NCBI GenBank assembly: GCA_035272265.1
Contig: DATEQV010000204.1
Coordinates: forward strand, 1 to 9,693
Length of the DNA: 9,693 bases
Direction: 5' to 3'
From: Acidisphaera sp035272265
GTDB taxonomy: Bacteria; Pseudomonadota; Alphaproteobacteria; Acetobacterales; Acetobacteraceae
How positions within the stretch are numbered: position 1 is the stretch's first letter; each line of letters opens with the position of its first letter. This document shows, piece after piece, positions 1-5,647 of the stretch. The notes beneath the pieces are model-generated. The model was not told where the DNA came from. It did no database searches and worked only from the letters and a program-made list of their open reading frames with translations. A program made the position numbers and the translations under genes.

Positions 1-60
1 GTCCCCGCCCATCGCATCGACGGCGAGCGTGTAGGCCGGAGCGCCGTCCTTGCCGTTCAC
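1..60 (-). CDS. plsX: Phosphate acyltransferase PlsX, N-terminal fragment (runs off the window)
   Basis: Only the first 20 codons are present, beginning with GTG at 60-58. The visible peptide ends in AVDAMGGD, the characteristic N-terminal motif of PlsX, which makes acyl-phosphate from acyl-ACP for phospholipid synthesis. The GTG start is the only choice in this frame close to rpmF. A GAGAGG Shine-Dalgarno-like stretch (78-73) overlaps the rpmF stop codon, though its 12-nt spacing to the GTG is long. The gene follows rpmF by 16 nt, the usual rpmF-plsX arrangement, so the two are probably cotranscribed. Identification rests on one short motif plus synteny, both of which agree. Confidence 0.88.
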   Translation of the reverse strand, partial: MNGKDGAPAYTLAVDAMGGD

Positions 61-76
61 GTCACGCGGCGCCCTC

Positions 77-280
77 TCAGGCGCGGACGGCGTGCTTCAG
101 CGGCTTGCCGGCAGCAACGACCTCGCGACCGTCGTAGTAGCCGCAGTGGCTGCAGACGTGATGCGGGCGGCGCAGCTCGCCGCAGTTCGGGCACTCCGCG
201 TGCGCCTCGGTGCCCAGCGCCTCGTGGGAGCGCCGCATGCCGCGGCGGCTCGGGCTGGTCTTTCTCTTCGGGACGGCCAT
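77..280 (-). CDS. rpmF: 50S ribosomal protein L32
   Basis: A 67-residue protein starting MAVPKRKTSPSRRGMRRSH, the highly conserved start of bacterial L32, a small component of the large ribosomal subunit. Two CxxC pairs (C30/C33 in CPNCG and C43/C46 in CSHCG) form the zinc-ribbon site, so this is the zinc-binding (C+) form. Length is normal for the family. The ATG at 280 has only a weak purine stretch upstream (GGATGAAG). It lies between yceD (135 to 140 nt upstream on the same strand) and plsX (16 nt downstream). An AT-rich tract about 55-65 nt before the start may hold its own promoter. Confidence 0.97.
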   Translation of the reverse strand: MAVPKRKTSPSRRGMRRSHEALGTEAHAECPNCGELRRPHHVCSHCGYYDGREVVAAGKPLKHAVRA

Positions 281-330
281 GGTGCAACTTCATCCGCTCG
301 TGGGACGCGGGCAAGACGCCGACGCCGCCA

Positions 331-350
331 GTACAATAATAATAAACAGA
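331..350 (-). promoter_or_regulatory. AT-rich tract, possible promoter for rpmF-plsX
   Basis: On the minus strand this reads TGTTTATTATTATTGTAC, a conspicuous AT-only stretch in otherwise very GC-rich DNA. It contains two overlapping TATTAT hexamers (344-339 and 341-336) that could act as a -10 element about 55-65 nt upstream of the rpmF ATG. No convincing -35 hexamer is seen at the right distance (CTGCTA or TAGTCC would fall there), so the promoter call is tentative. The position after the yceD-terminal hairpin and before rpmF fits a promoter that lets rpmF-plsX be expressed separately from yceD. Confidence 0.3.
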
Positions 351-370
351 GCCGCGCGGACTAGCAGAGT

Positions 371-410
371 GCCCCACCCCCGGCAAGCGCAACGCCGTTG
401 CGGCTGGGGC
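371..410 (-). terminator. Imperfect hairpin just after yceD, possible terminator or processing site
   Basis: A nested inverted repeat begins 5 nt after the yceD stop. The outer arms are GCCCCA (371-376) and TGGGGC (405-410); the inner arms are GCAACG (389-394) and CGTTGC (396-401). The folded RNA would be GC-rich with an internal asymmetric bulge. No T-run follows on the minus strand, so it is not a classical intrinsic terminator. It could slow polymerase, protect the yceD mRNA 3' end, or be incidental. Confidence 0.35.
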
Positions 411-415
411 GCGGG

Positions 416-913
416 TCAATGCCGGCTCCGCAGCCGTTCGAGCGCCGCAAAGGGACTCGCCGGCTCGGCCTCGCCGAGGTCAGGGGGCGTGGCGCCCGGC
501 TTGCGCGGATAGGGCTCGAGCGCCAGGGAAAGCTGCTCGGCCGCCGCCTCGCCCAGATCGATCGCGCCGCCGGCCATCGGCACCATGTCGACCGGGTCTT
601 CGGGGTCGATCTCGGCCGGCATGTCCGCCTCGGGCGCGAAGCAGAGCACGAAGTCCTCGGCCACGTCGGCCTCGAACGGATCGATGCTGACCACGCAGAC
701 CTGGGTAACGCGCGCCCGCAGAGCGCCCTCGGCCATGACCGTTCCTCCCAGGCCCCGCCGCAGCCGGAACGCACAGGCCAGCGCGTCGATCGCCGGTACA
801 CCGAAGCGTGTCGCCAGACGCTCGCGCTCGGCCGCCTCCGCGACGACCTCGATCTCGAGGCCCTGCGGGCCGATGCGGCCGGTCTCTACCACGCGAGAGA
901 ACTCAGGGATCAT
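416..913 (-). CDS. yceD: YceD/DUF177-family protein (23S rRNA accumulation protein)
   Basis: A 165-residue cytosolic protein of the YceD/DUF177 family, linked in other bacteria to 23S rRNA accumulation; its biochemical role is not firmly established. Two features show the family: the central VVSIDPFEADVAEDF segment (residues 74-88) and the acidic DPVDMVP stretch running into DLGEAAAEQLSLALEPYPRK (119-138), the strongly conserved C-terminal block. Length is typical for alphaproteobacteria. The order yceD-rpmF-plsX is widely conserved. The upstream chaperone gene ends 14 nt before this ATG, and no good Shine-Dalgarno sequence is seen in that gap, so translation may be coupled to the chaperone gene. 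Confidence 0.88.
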   Translation of the reverse strand: MIPEFSRVVETGRIGPQGLEIEVVAEAAERERLATRFGVPAIDALACAFRLRRGLGGTVMAEGALRARVTQVCVVSIDPFEADVAEDFVLCFAPEADMPAEIDPEDPVDMVPMAGGAIDLGEAAAEQLSLALEPYPRKPGATPPDLGEAEPASPFAALERLRSRH

Positions 914-927
914 GACGATACGGCGGT

Positions 928-1467
928 CTACACCTCCGGGAAGTCCGGGACGGCCACGCGCAGGTCCTGCGCGGCGAGCGCCCGGTCGGCCGCCTCAACA
1001 TAGGCGGCCAGCCGCGCCGGCGCATCCTCGGGCGGGGCGCCGCGCCACACGTTGCGCGCGAGGGCCGCCGCCAAGGCCGCGCCCCTTGCCGCCGCATCTC
1101 CCTCGCCCAGCGCCGATTCGTACGCCGTCGCCCGTCCGTGCAGCGCCTCCCACATCACGCGAACCTTCTTGGCCACCGACAGGTCGCCCACACCCATCTC
1201 GCGCAGGCTCCGGTCCATGTCGGCGAACATCGCGTCGAACACCGCCTGGGCGAGTGCGGGCCCCGGCTCCGGCTGCGCCTGCAGGCGCCGGATCAGCAGG
1301 GCCACGTGCAGTGCGATCAGGTCGAACCGGCCGTCGAGCGTGTCGGCAACGCCGAACCCGGCGGGCGGGGGCAGATACAGCACCGGGCGGCGCGCCGCCT
1401 GGACCGCGGTGGCGTAGAGGCCGAACGCCGCCCGTTCGTTGCGGCGCCGGCGAGAGGGTGCGAGCAC
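928..1467 (-). CDS. Ubiquinol-cytochrome c chaperone (CBP3/UbcC family)
   Basis: A 179-residue protein of the ubiquinol-cytochrome c chaperone family (homologous to mitochondrial Cbp3), which helps assemble cytochrome b into the bc1 complex. Family signatures are GRFDLIALHVALLIRRL (about residues 44-60) and the pair FADMDRSLREMGVGDLSVAK / VRVMWEALHGRATAY (about 80-117), with the typical MGVGDLSV core. I chose the GTG at 1467 because AAGGAG lies 5 nt before it. An in-frame ATG at 1521 would add 18 unconserved-looking residues and overlap the divergent bamE start. It lies upstream of yceD, an order I have seen in alphaproteobacterial annotations. No signal peptide or membrane segment is visible. 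Confidence 0.86.
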   Translation of the reverse strand: MLAPSRRRRNERAAFGLYATAVQAARRPVLYLPPPAGFGVADTLDGRFDLIALHVALLIRRLQAQPEPGPALAQAVFDAMFADMDRSLREMGVGDLSVAKKVRVMWEALHGRATAYESALGEGDAAARGAALAAALARNVWRGAPPEDAPARLAAYVEAADRALAAQDLRVAVPDFPEV

Positions 1468-1514
1468 GGGGACTCCTTCGGCTGGTCCTGAATAATTGAC
1501 ACTGGGGGGCGGAC
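1468..1514. promoter_or_regulatory. Divergent intergenic region with AT-rich core
   Basis: These 47 nt separate the chaperone gene (minus) from the bamE gene (plus) and must hold or overlap both transcription starts unless each uses leader DNA inside the other gene. The only AT-rich patch is TGAATAATTGACA (1489-1501). On the plus strand GAATAAT could serve as a -10. On the minus strand AATTATTCA could do the same. Neither has a good -35 at standard spacing, so I mark the region rather than precise elements. Confidence 0.35.
1473..1478 (-). promoter_or_regulatory. Strong Shine-Dalgarno that fixes the chaperone start
   Basis: AAGGAG on the minus strand, 5 nt before the GTG at 1467-1465. It is one of the two clearest ribosome-binding sites in the window and decides in favour of GTG over the upstream ATG at 1521. 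Confidence 0.8.
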
Positions 1515-2069
1515 ATGACACCCCACGCGCCTGATCGACCGTCCCAGGAATCGGGTTTCCGCGTGCGTCTCGCTGCTCCCCTGCTGCTGCTGTCTCTCGC
1601 GCTCGCCGGCTGCACCACGCTCACGAACGCGGTGGAGTTCAAGCCGCAGGTACGGGGCAACCGCGTCGATCTCGACGCCCTGAAGGAGCTGACGCCGGGC
1701 ACCTCCACCAAGGCCGACGCCACCGCCCTACTCGGCTCGCCGACATCCAAGGCGACGTTCGACGACAACCGGTGGATCTATATCAGCGAGGTCACGCAGC
1801 CGCGCATCGCCCGCAAGCAGGCGGTGCTGTCGCAGGAGGTCGTGGTGCTGACCTTCGACCAGGGCGGCGTGCTGCGCGACGTGGAGCACCTGAACCAGGA
1901 CGATTCGCTGCCGGTCGCGATCGCGTCCCGCGCGACCCCCTCGCCCGGCAGCGAGGCGTCGTTCTTCCAGCAATTGTTCGGCAACATCGGCCGCTACACT
2001 CCGGCCGGCACCGCGCTTTCGGGTCCGCAGTCCGGGCCCACCGGCCAGGGCAACCAGAACACCCAGTAA
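1515..2069 (+). CDS. bamE: Outer-membrane assembly lipoprotein BamE (SmpA/OmlA family)
   Basis: A 184-residue lipoprotein. A hydrophobic segment (residues 19-31) ends in the lipobox LAGC with C33 as the lipidated cysteine. The mature part carries the SmpA/OmlA fold signatures: GNRVDLDALKELTPGTSTK (48-66), a small tandem-helix start, then DDNRWIYIS, VVVLTFDQGG and LRDVEHL. The C-terminal FGNIGRYTPAG is typical of alphaproteobacterial members. BamE stabilises the BamA-BamD complex that inserts beta-barrel proteins into the outer membrane. The ATG at 1515 follows a G-rich stretch (GGGGGGCGGAC). An in-frame GTG at codon 17 (1563) would give a more compact signal peptide, so the start is uncertain. 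The tail after about residue 165 is rich in G, P, Q and T and probably disordered. Confidence 0.9.
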   Translation: MTPHAPDRPSQESGFRVRLAAPLLLLSLALAGCTTLTNAVEFKPQVRGNRVDLDALKELTPGTSTKADATALLGSPTSKATFDDNRWIYISEVTQPRIARKQAVLSQEVVVLTFDQGGVLRDVEHLNQDDSLPVAIASRATPSPGSEASFFQQLFGNIGRYTPAGTALSGPQSGPTGQGNQNTQ

Positions 2070-2125
2070 CCGCCGGCACCGGCACGGGCTGCACGCCGCC
2101 CGGCCGCCCGACCATCGGCGCCGCC

Positions 2126-2141
2126 TAAACCTGCCGTTAAC
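2126..2141 (+). promoter_or_regulatory. Near-consensus CtrA-type box upstream of the tad-like operon
   Basis: The sequence is TAAA, seven bases, then TTAAC, i.e. TAAA-N7-TTAA at 2126-2140. The alphaproteobacterial cell-cycle regulator CtrA binds TTAA-N7-TTAA, so seven of eight defining bases match. The box is about 50 nt upstream of the first tadE-like start, in the 122-nt gap after bamE. CtrA controls Tad/Cpa pilus genes in Caulobacter, which makes the match plausible, but a single near match could be chance. No clear sigma-70 -10/-35 pair is seen in the rest of the gap. Confidence 0.3.
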
Positions 2142-2191
2142 GCCTGAGCGCTTTTCTTGGACAGGCGCAACGACGAGCGGCACGGATTGAT

Positions 2192-2785
2192 GTGGCGAGA
2201 CGGGGGAACACCCACCGGCTGAGCTTGCGGCGCGATCGGCGGGGTGCGGCGGCGGTCGAGCTCGCGCTGGTCGCGTTTCCGTTCGTCATGACGCTGATGG
2301 CGTTCATGGAAACCGGCCACTACCTGTTCTGTCTCGCGGCCCTCGACAACGGCGTGCAGGAAGCGGCCCGGCAGATCATGACGGGCCAGGTGCAGAACGC
2401 GTCGCAGCAGCTGAGCGCCGCGCAGTTCCGTACCTCCATCCTCTGCCCGCTGCTGCCGTCCACGTTCAACTGCAACAACGTGATCGTGCAGATCCAGACC
2501 TTCACCGAGTCCGGCAGTCCGGGCGGGTTCTACAGCTTCGTCAATGCGAACCAGTCGGGGCTGAATTCGCCGCCGCTGAACAACAGCCAGACGAGCTACT
2601 GCGTCGGCACCGGCAGCGCCTATGTCTTCGTCGAGGTCGTCTATCCGATGCCGCTGCTGACCGGCGCGTTCGCGGCCACGGCGACGACCTTCAACGGCCA
2701 GCAGGTCATGCTGCTCACGTCCGGGGCGGCGTTCCGCAACGAGCCGTTCCAGGCGCCCGGCTACAAGGCGCCGCAGGGATGCTGA
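2192..2785 (+). CDS. TadE-like pseudopilin
   Basis: A 197-residue protein with the TadE-like N-terminus: a basic leader (residues 1-17, RRDRR), then GAAAVELALVAFPFVMTLM as a single membrane helix (about 18-41). G18 followed by E23 matches the pilin-type processing rule (Gly at -1, Glu at +5), as in TadE/TadF pseudopilins cut by the prepilin peptidase TadV. The rest would lie outside the cytoplasm. It includes C85, C94, C137 and the terminal C197, with C47 near the membrane edge. The start is GTG: an in-frame stop lies upstream at 2138 and no better start exists. The Shine-Dalgarno is weak. The 3' end overlaps the next gene by 7 nt. Role inferred: minor component of a Tad (Flp) pilus or related secretion apparatus. 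Confidence 0.85.
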   Translation: MARRGNTHRLSLRRDRRGAAAVELALVAFPFVMTLMAFMETGHYLFCLAALDNGVQEAARQIMTGQVQNASQQLSAAQFRTSILCPLLPSTFNCNNVIVQIQTFTESGSPGGFYSFVNANQSGLNSPPLNNSQTSYCVGTGSAYVFVEVVYPMPLLTGAFAATATTFNGQQVMLLTSGAAFRNEPFQAPGYKAPQGC

Positions 2786-3423
2786 ACACAAGCCGCGGCA
2801 GCGCCACGGTCGAATTCGCGATCATCTTCCCGACGCTGCTGATGATCCTGGTGTCGATGGTGGATGTGACGAACATGGTGACCGCGAGCCGGCGCCTGCA
2901 GATCGTCGCCAACTCGATCGCCGCGCTGGTGGCGGCGACCAACAGCGGCAGCGTCACCTACGCCGACCTCGAGTTCGCCGCCTCGTCGGCGATGGTGCTG
3001 TTTCCCGGCGTGCTGTCCGACTCGCACGCCAGGAACGAAGCCTGGAGCAGCGACATCTCGATCTCGATCAGCAGCGTGGTGTTCAAGAAGACCAACCCGC
3101 AATGCGTGTCGAACTGCGCGTACACGGCGAACGTGGCCTGGAGTGGCGGCGCGGCACGGCGGCCGTGCGGCATCAACCTGACGCCGGTCGCCGACACCGC
3201 GCCTCCCAGCACCACGACCTTGCCCACCGACGCGTTCGGCCCCGGATCGGTGATCGTCGCCGACGTCGTCTACACCTTCACGCCGACCTTCCTGACCATC
3301 GCCGCGGTCACCTTCCGCAAGTCCAGCTACATCGCGCCCCGCTACGTGCCGCCGTCGAGCTACATCAGCTACTCGGTGGTGACCGGCGACGACGGCTACG
3401 CCGCGTCCTGCCCCAGCTACTGA
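2779..3423 (+). CDS. Second TadE/TadF-like pseudopilin
   Basis: A 214-residue protein whose ATG overlaps the preceding stop (ATGCTGA), so translation is probably coupled. The very short leader MLNTSRG is followed by SATVEFAIIFPTLLMILVSM, a single membrane helix (about 8-30) with G7 and E12 in the pilin-type -1/+5 positions. This is the TadE-like family pattern; position two in the operon could make it the TadF equivalent, but sequence alone does not decide. The exported part contains C109, C113, C130 and C211, an even number suited to disulfides, and ends with a Ser/Tyr/Pro-rich tail. The stop is 10 nt before the tadG-like gene. Function inferred: partner pseudopilin in the same structure. 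Confidence 0.83.
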   Translation: MLNTSRGSATVEFAIIFPTLLMILVSMVDVTNMVTASRRLQIVANSIAALVAATNSGSVTYADLEFAASSAMVLFPGVLSDSHARNEAWSSDISISISSVVFKKTNPQCVSNCAYTANVAWSGGAARRPCGINLTPVADTAPPSTTTLPTDAFGPGSVIVADVVYTFTPTFLTIAAVTFRKSSYIAPRYVPPSSYISYSVVTGDDGYAASCPSY

Positions 3424-3433
3424 CGGGCCCGCG

Positions 3434-4846
3434 GTGCGACCGGCATCCTCCGGCCTCTCGATCGCAGACGACCGGCGCGGCGCCGTCGCGGTCGTCTTCG
3501 CGCTCGCGATCATGAGCATGGTCGGCATGCTCGGCCTCGTGATCGACTACGGCGTGAAGCTATCGTATCAGACGCAACTCAACAACGCGGCGGATGCCGC
3601 CGCGCTGGCGGCGATCGAGGCGGCGCAGGCGGACATCATCGCCAACCAGTCGACGTCGCAGGCGATCGCCGGCGCGACATCGAGCGCAGGCAAGGCGTTC
3701 CAGGCCAATGCGGGCGCGGCCTACGCCCTGGTCGGCCAGGCGCCGTCGGTCAGCGTCACCCGCAGCGGGCAGACGTTCAACGCCACGGTGTCGTACGCCG
3801 CGTCGGCGCCGACCGCGTTCGGCCACATCTTCGGCATCAACACGATGGCGATCGGCGGGACGTCGTCGTCATCGGTCACGATGGGGCGCTACCTGAGCTT
3901 CTACCTGCTGCTCGACGTGTCCGAGTCGATGGGCATTCCGTCGACCGCCTCCGACCAGAACCGGCTGGCCACGATCAATCCGGACCAGCGCAACCTCTAT
4001 CCCACCGGCTGCACGCTCGCCTGCCACTTCACGACCTACGCGGCGTGCCAGAACGCGCAAGGCAAGACGGTCTATTGCCAGGGCTACAACCTCTCGCGCA
4101 CCGCGGGCGGTTCGGGGCCCGCTGTGAGCTACTGCCAGCAGCCGGGCCTGTCGACCTGCATCCAGCTGCGCGTCGATGCCGTCGCCTACGCGGTGCAGCA
4201 GCTCATGCTGACCGCGCAGTCGACCGAGCTCTACCCCAACCAGTTCGCCGTTGGGCTGTATCCGTTCGCGGTCAACATGGCGACGGCGCAGGCGCTCACG
4301 ACGAACCTGACCGCGCTCAGCAACGCGGCGACGCAGGTTCCGGCGACGCTCGACGACGGCGACGGCTCCGGCAACAGCTACGGCTCCGGCAAACTCGGGT
4401 CAGGCGGCACGCATTTCGAAAACGCGCTGCAGGAGATCAACTCGGCGATCGCCAGCGTGGGCGACGGTAGTTCGCAACCCTCGCTGCTGCCGTTCGTCTT
4501 CCTGGTGACCGACGGGGCGGAGGACGTGCAGACGCAGGACAACGGCAGCTGGAGCGGCAGCAACCATGCGACCACGCTCAATCAGGCCAACTGCACCACG
4601 CTGAAGAACCGCGGCATCACGCTGTCGATCCTGTACATCCCCTACGTGCCGATCCAGGATCCGAACCCGAGCTTCGCCGGCGACGAGGACGACGCGGCGA
4701 ACAACAACATCGTCAACATCCCGCCCAGCCTGCAGTCCTGCGCCTCGCCGGGCTTCTTCTTCACCGCCAGCGCCCCGTCGGACATCACCGCCGCCATGCA
4801 GGCGATGTTCGAGCAGTCGCTGCAAGCCGCGCGGCTGACGCAGTAG
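3434..4846 (+). CDS. TadG-like protein with von Willebrand factor A domain
   Basis: A 470-residue protein. Residues 13-37 (DRRGAVAVVFALAIMSMVGM onward) form a membrane helix of the Tad-like N-terminal type. It has V21 where TadE proteins have Glu at +5, as is usual for TadG. Then comes YQTQLNNAADAAALAA (45-60), the hallmark of putative Flp pilus-assembly TadG. A von Willebrand A domain follows, with metal-site residues D161-x-S163-x-S165 (LLLDVSES), T326 (GGTHFENAL) and D360 (VTDGAED). Between the first motif and the next helix lies a Cys-rich insert (C193, C197, C205, C215, C234, C242); C387 and C436 make eight in all, which suggests disulfides outside the cytoplasm. The start is GTG, 10 nt after the second pseudopilin. 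Likely the surface or periplasmic component of a Tad-type pilus; adhesion is an inference. Confidence 0.86.
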   Translation: MRPASSGLSIADDRRGAVAVVFALAIMSMVGMLGLVIDYGVKLSYQTQLNNAADAAALAAIEAAQADIIANQSTSQAIAGATSSAGKAFQANAGAAYALVGQAPSVSVTRSGQTFNATVSYAASAPTAFGHIFGINTMAIGGTSSSSVTMGRYLSFYLLLDVSESMGIPSTASDQNRLATINPDQRNLYPTGCTLACHFTTYAACQNAQGKTVYCQGYNLSRTAGGSGPAVSYCQQPGLSTCIQLRVDAVAYAVQQLMLTAQSTELYPNQFAVGLYPFAVNMATAQALTTNLTALSNAATQVPATLDDGDGSGNSYGSGKLGSGGTHFENALQEINSAIASVGDGSSQPSLLPFVFLVTDGAEDVQTQDNGSWSGSNHATTLNQANCTTLKNRGITLSILYIPYVPIQDPNPSFAGDEDDAANNNIVNIPPSLQSCASPGFFFTASAPSDITAAMQAMFEQSLQAARLTQ

Positions 4847-4891
4847 AGCGCCCGTCGCGTCAAACCAAAGACGACCGGAACTCACTCACTC

Positions 4892-4987
4892 CGTCATCGC
4901 GAGCGAAGCGTGGCGATCCAGGGCCGCGTGACATACGCCTGCCGCGCGGCCCTGGATCGCCACGGCGCTACGCGCCTCGCGATGACG
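4892..4987. repeat. Long imperfect inverted repeat, copy 1
   Basis: A 96-nt hairpin-forming element. The outer arms are CGTCATCGCGAG (4892-4903) and its exact complement (4976-4987). A second perfect 18-bp arm pair is 4911-4928 with 4945-4962. Between them the right side has 6 extra bases, giving an internal bulge. The apex 4925-4950 is 24/26 identical to copy 2 (6539-6564). It fills most of the 186-nt gap between the convergent tadG-like gene and doxX-like gene; the rest of the gap (4847-4891, 4988-5032) shows nothing recognisable. The arms resemble the GTCATTGCGAG-type dispersed intergenic repeats known from many proteobacteria. It could act as a two-way terminator here. Confidence 0.85.
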
Positions 4988-5032
4988 AGATGGGTCGTGC
5001 TGTCCGAGACTGGGTGCGCAGCACGCGCCGCC

Positions 5033-5647
5033 TCACCCCGCGACCAGCGCGATGCGCCGCAGTCTCGGCCGCTCCGATCCCACCCGCAGCAGCGCATCGG
5101 CCCCCAGCCACCGCCCCGGCGGATCGATCAGGAACAGCCCCTGGATGATGATCAGGAACCCATACGTCCACGGCCACTCGTTCGGCGCCGAGTACAGCCC
5201 AAGCCACAGATTGAGCGCCATCAGCAACCCGGCCAGCGCACCCAGCCGGCTGAACAGCCCGAGCGTCAGCGACACGCCGATCGCCACCTCGGCCAGATAA
5301 ACGAGCGGACCGAACAACGCGATGTTCGGAATGACCGCGTCGGCCACGAACTGCCCCTGCGGCACGACGGCGGCGTGTTCGGTCATCTGCTTCATCCAGT
5401 ACAGCAGCCCGTCATAGTTCGGCGGGACCTTCCACAGCGACTGCTCCCACCACATCCCGCCGACCAGCAGCCGCAGCACCAGGATGCCGACGCCGTGCGC
5501 GCTGCGCTGCGCCGGCAGGCGGCGCCACGCGAGCACCGCGATCGCCAGCGCGGCCGCCAACAGAACCCAGTACACCGGCGTGTACCAGGCGAGCTTGGTC
5601 ATGAAGGCGGCAAAGTCGTTCCACGGGCTCGGCCTCAAGACGCGCAT
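5033..5647 (-). CDS. DoxX/DoxD-like integral membrane protein
   Basis: A 204-residue protein with about five hydrophobic segments: 21-40 (WYTPVYWVLLAAALAIAVLA), 52-68, 108-130, 133-152 and 160-176. The segment GILVLRLLVGGMWWEQSLWK (54-73), followed by VPPNY, and the later NEWPWTYGFLIIIQGLF region match the DoxX/DoxD-like family, small quinone-linked or redox-associated inner-membrane proteins whose role is mostly unknown outside the archaeal thiosulfate:quinone oxidoreductase. The ATG at 5647 overlaps the end of the phosphorylase-family gene by 13 nt. AAGGG directly abuts this ATG, so a TTG at codon 4 with better spacing is possible. The frame stays open far upstream, but that part is Arg/Ala-rich shadow sequence. 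Substrate unknown. Confidence 0.75.
   Translation of the reverse strand: MRVLRPSPWNDFAAFMTKLAWYTPVYWVLLAAALAIAVLAWRRLPAQRSAHGVGILVLRLLVGGMWWEQSLWKVPPNYDGLLYWMKQMTEHAAVVPQGQFVADAVIPNIALFGPLVYLAEVAIGVSLTLGLFSRLGALAGLLMALNLWLGLYSAPNEWPWTYGFLIIIQGLFLIDPPGRWLGADALLRVGSERPRLRRIALVAG

Noticed and set aside
585..1499. A long plus-strand open frame antisense to yceD and the chaperone
   Set aside because: The composition is Arg/Pro/Ser-rich with no recognisable domain, and it is opposite two well-supported genes.
1496..1501. Perfect TTGACA (-35 consensus) on the plus strand before bamE
   Set aside because: A -10 at normal spacing would fall inside the bamE coding region, where the sequence (around 1518-1525) is GC-rich and unlike TATAAT. 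It could only work if translation began at the GTG at 1563, which I cannot show.
2157..2162. TTGGAC as a -35 element for the tad-like operon
   Set aside because: No -10-like hexamer lies 16-18 nt downstream; the sequence there is GCACGG.
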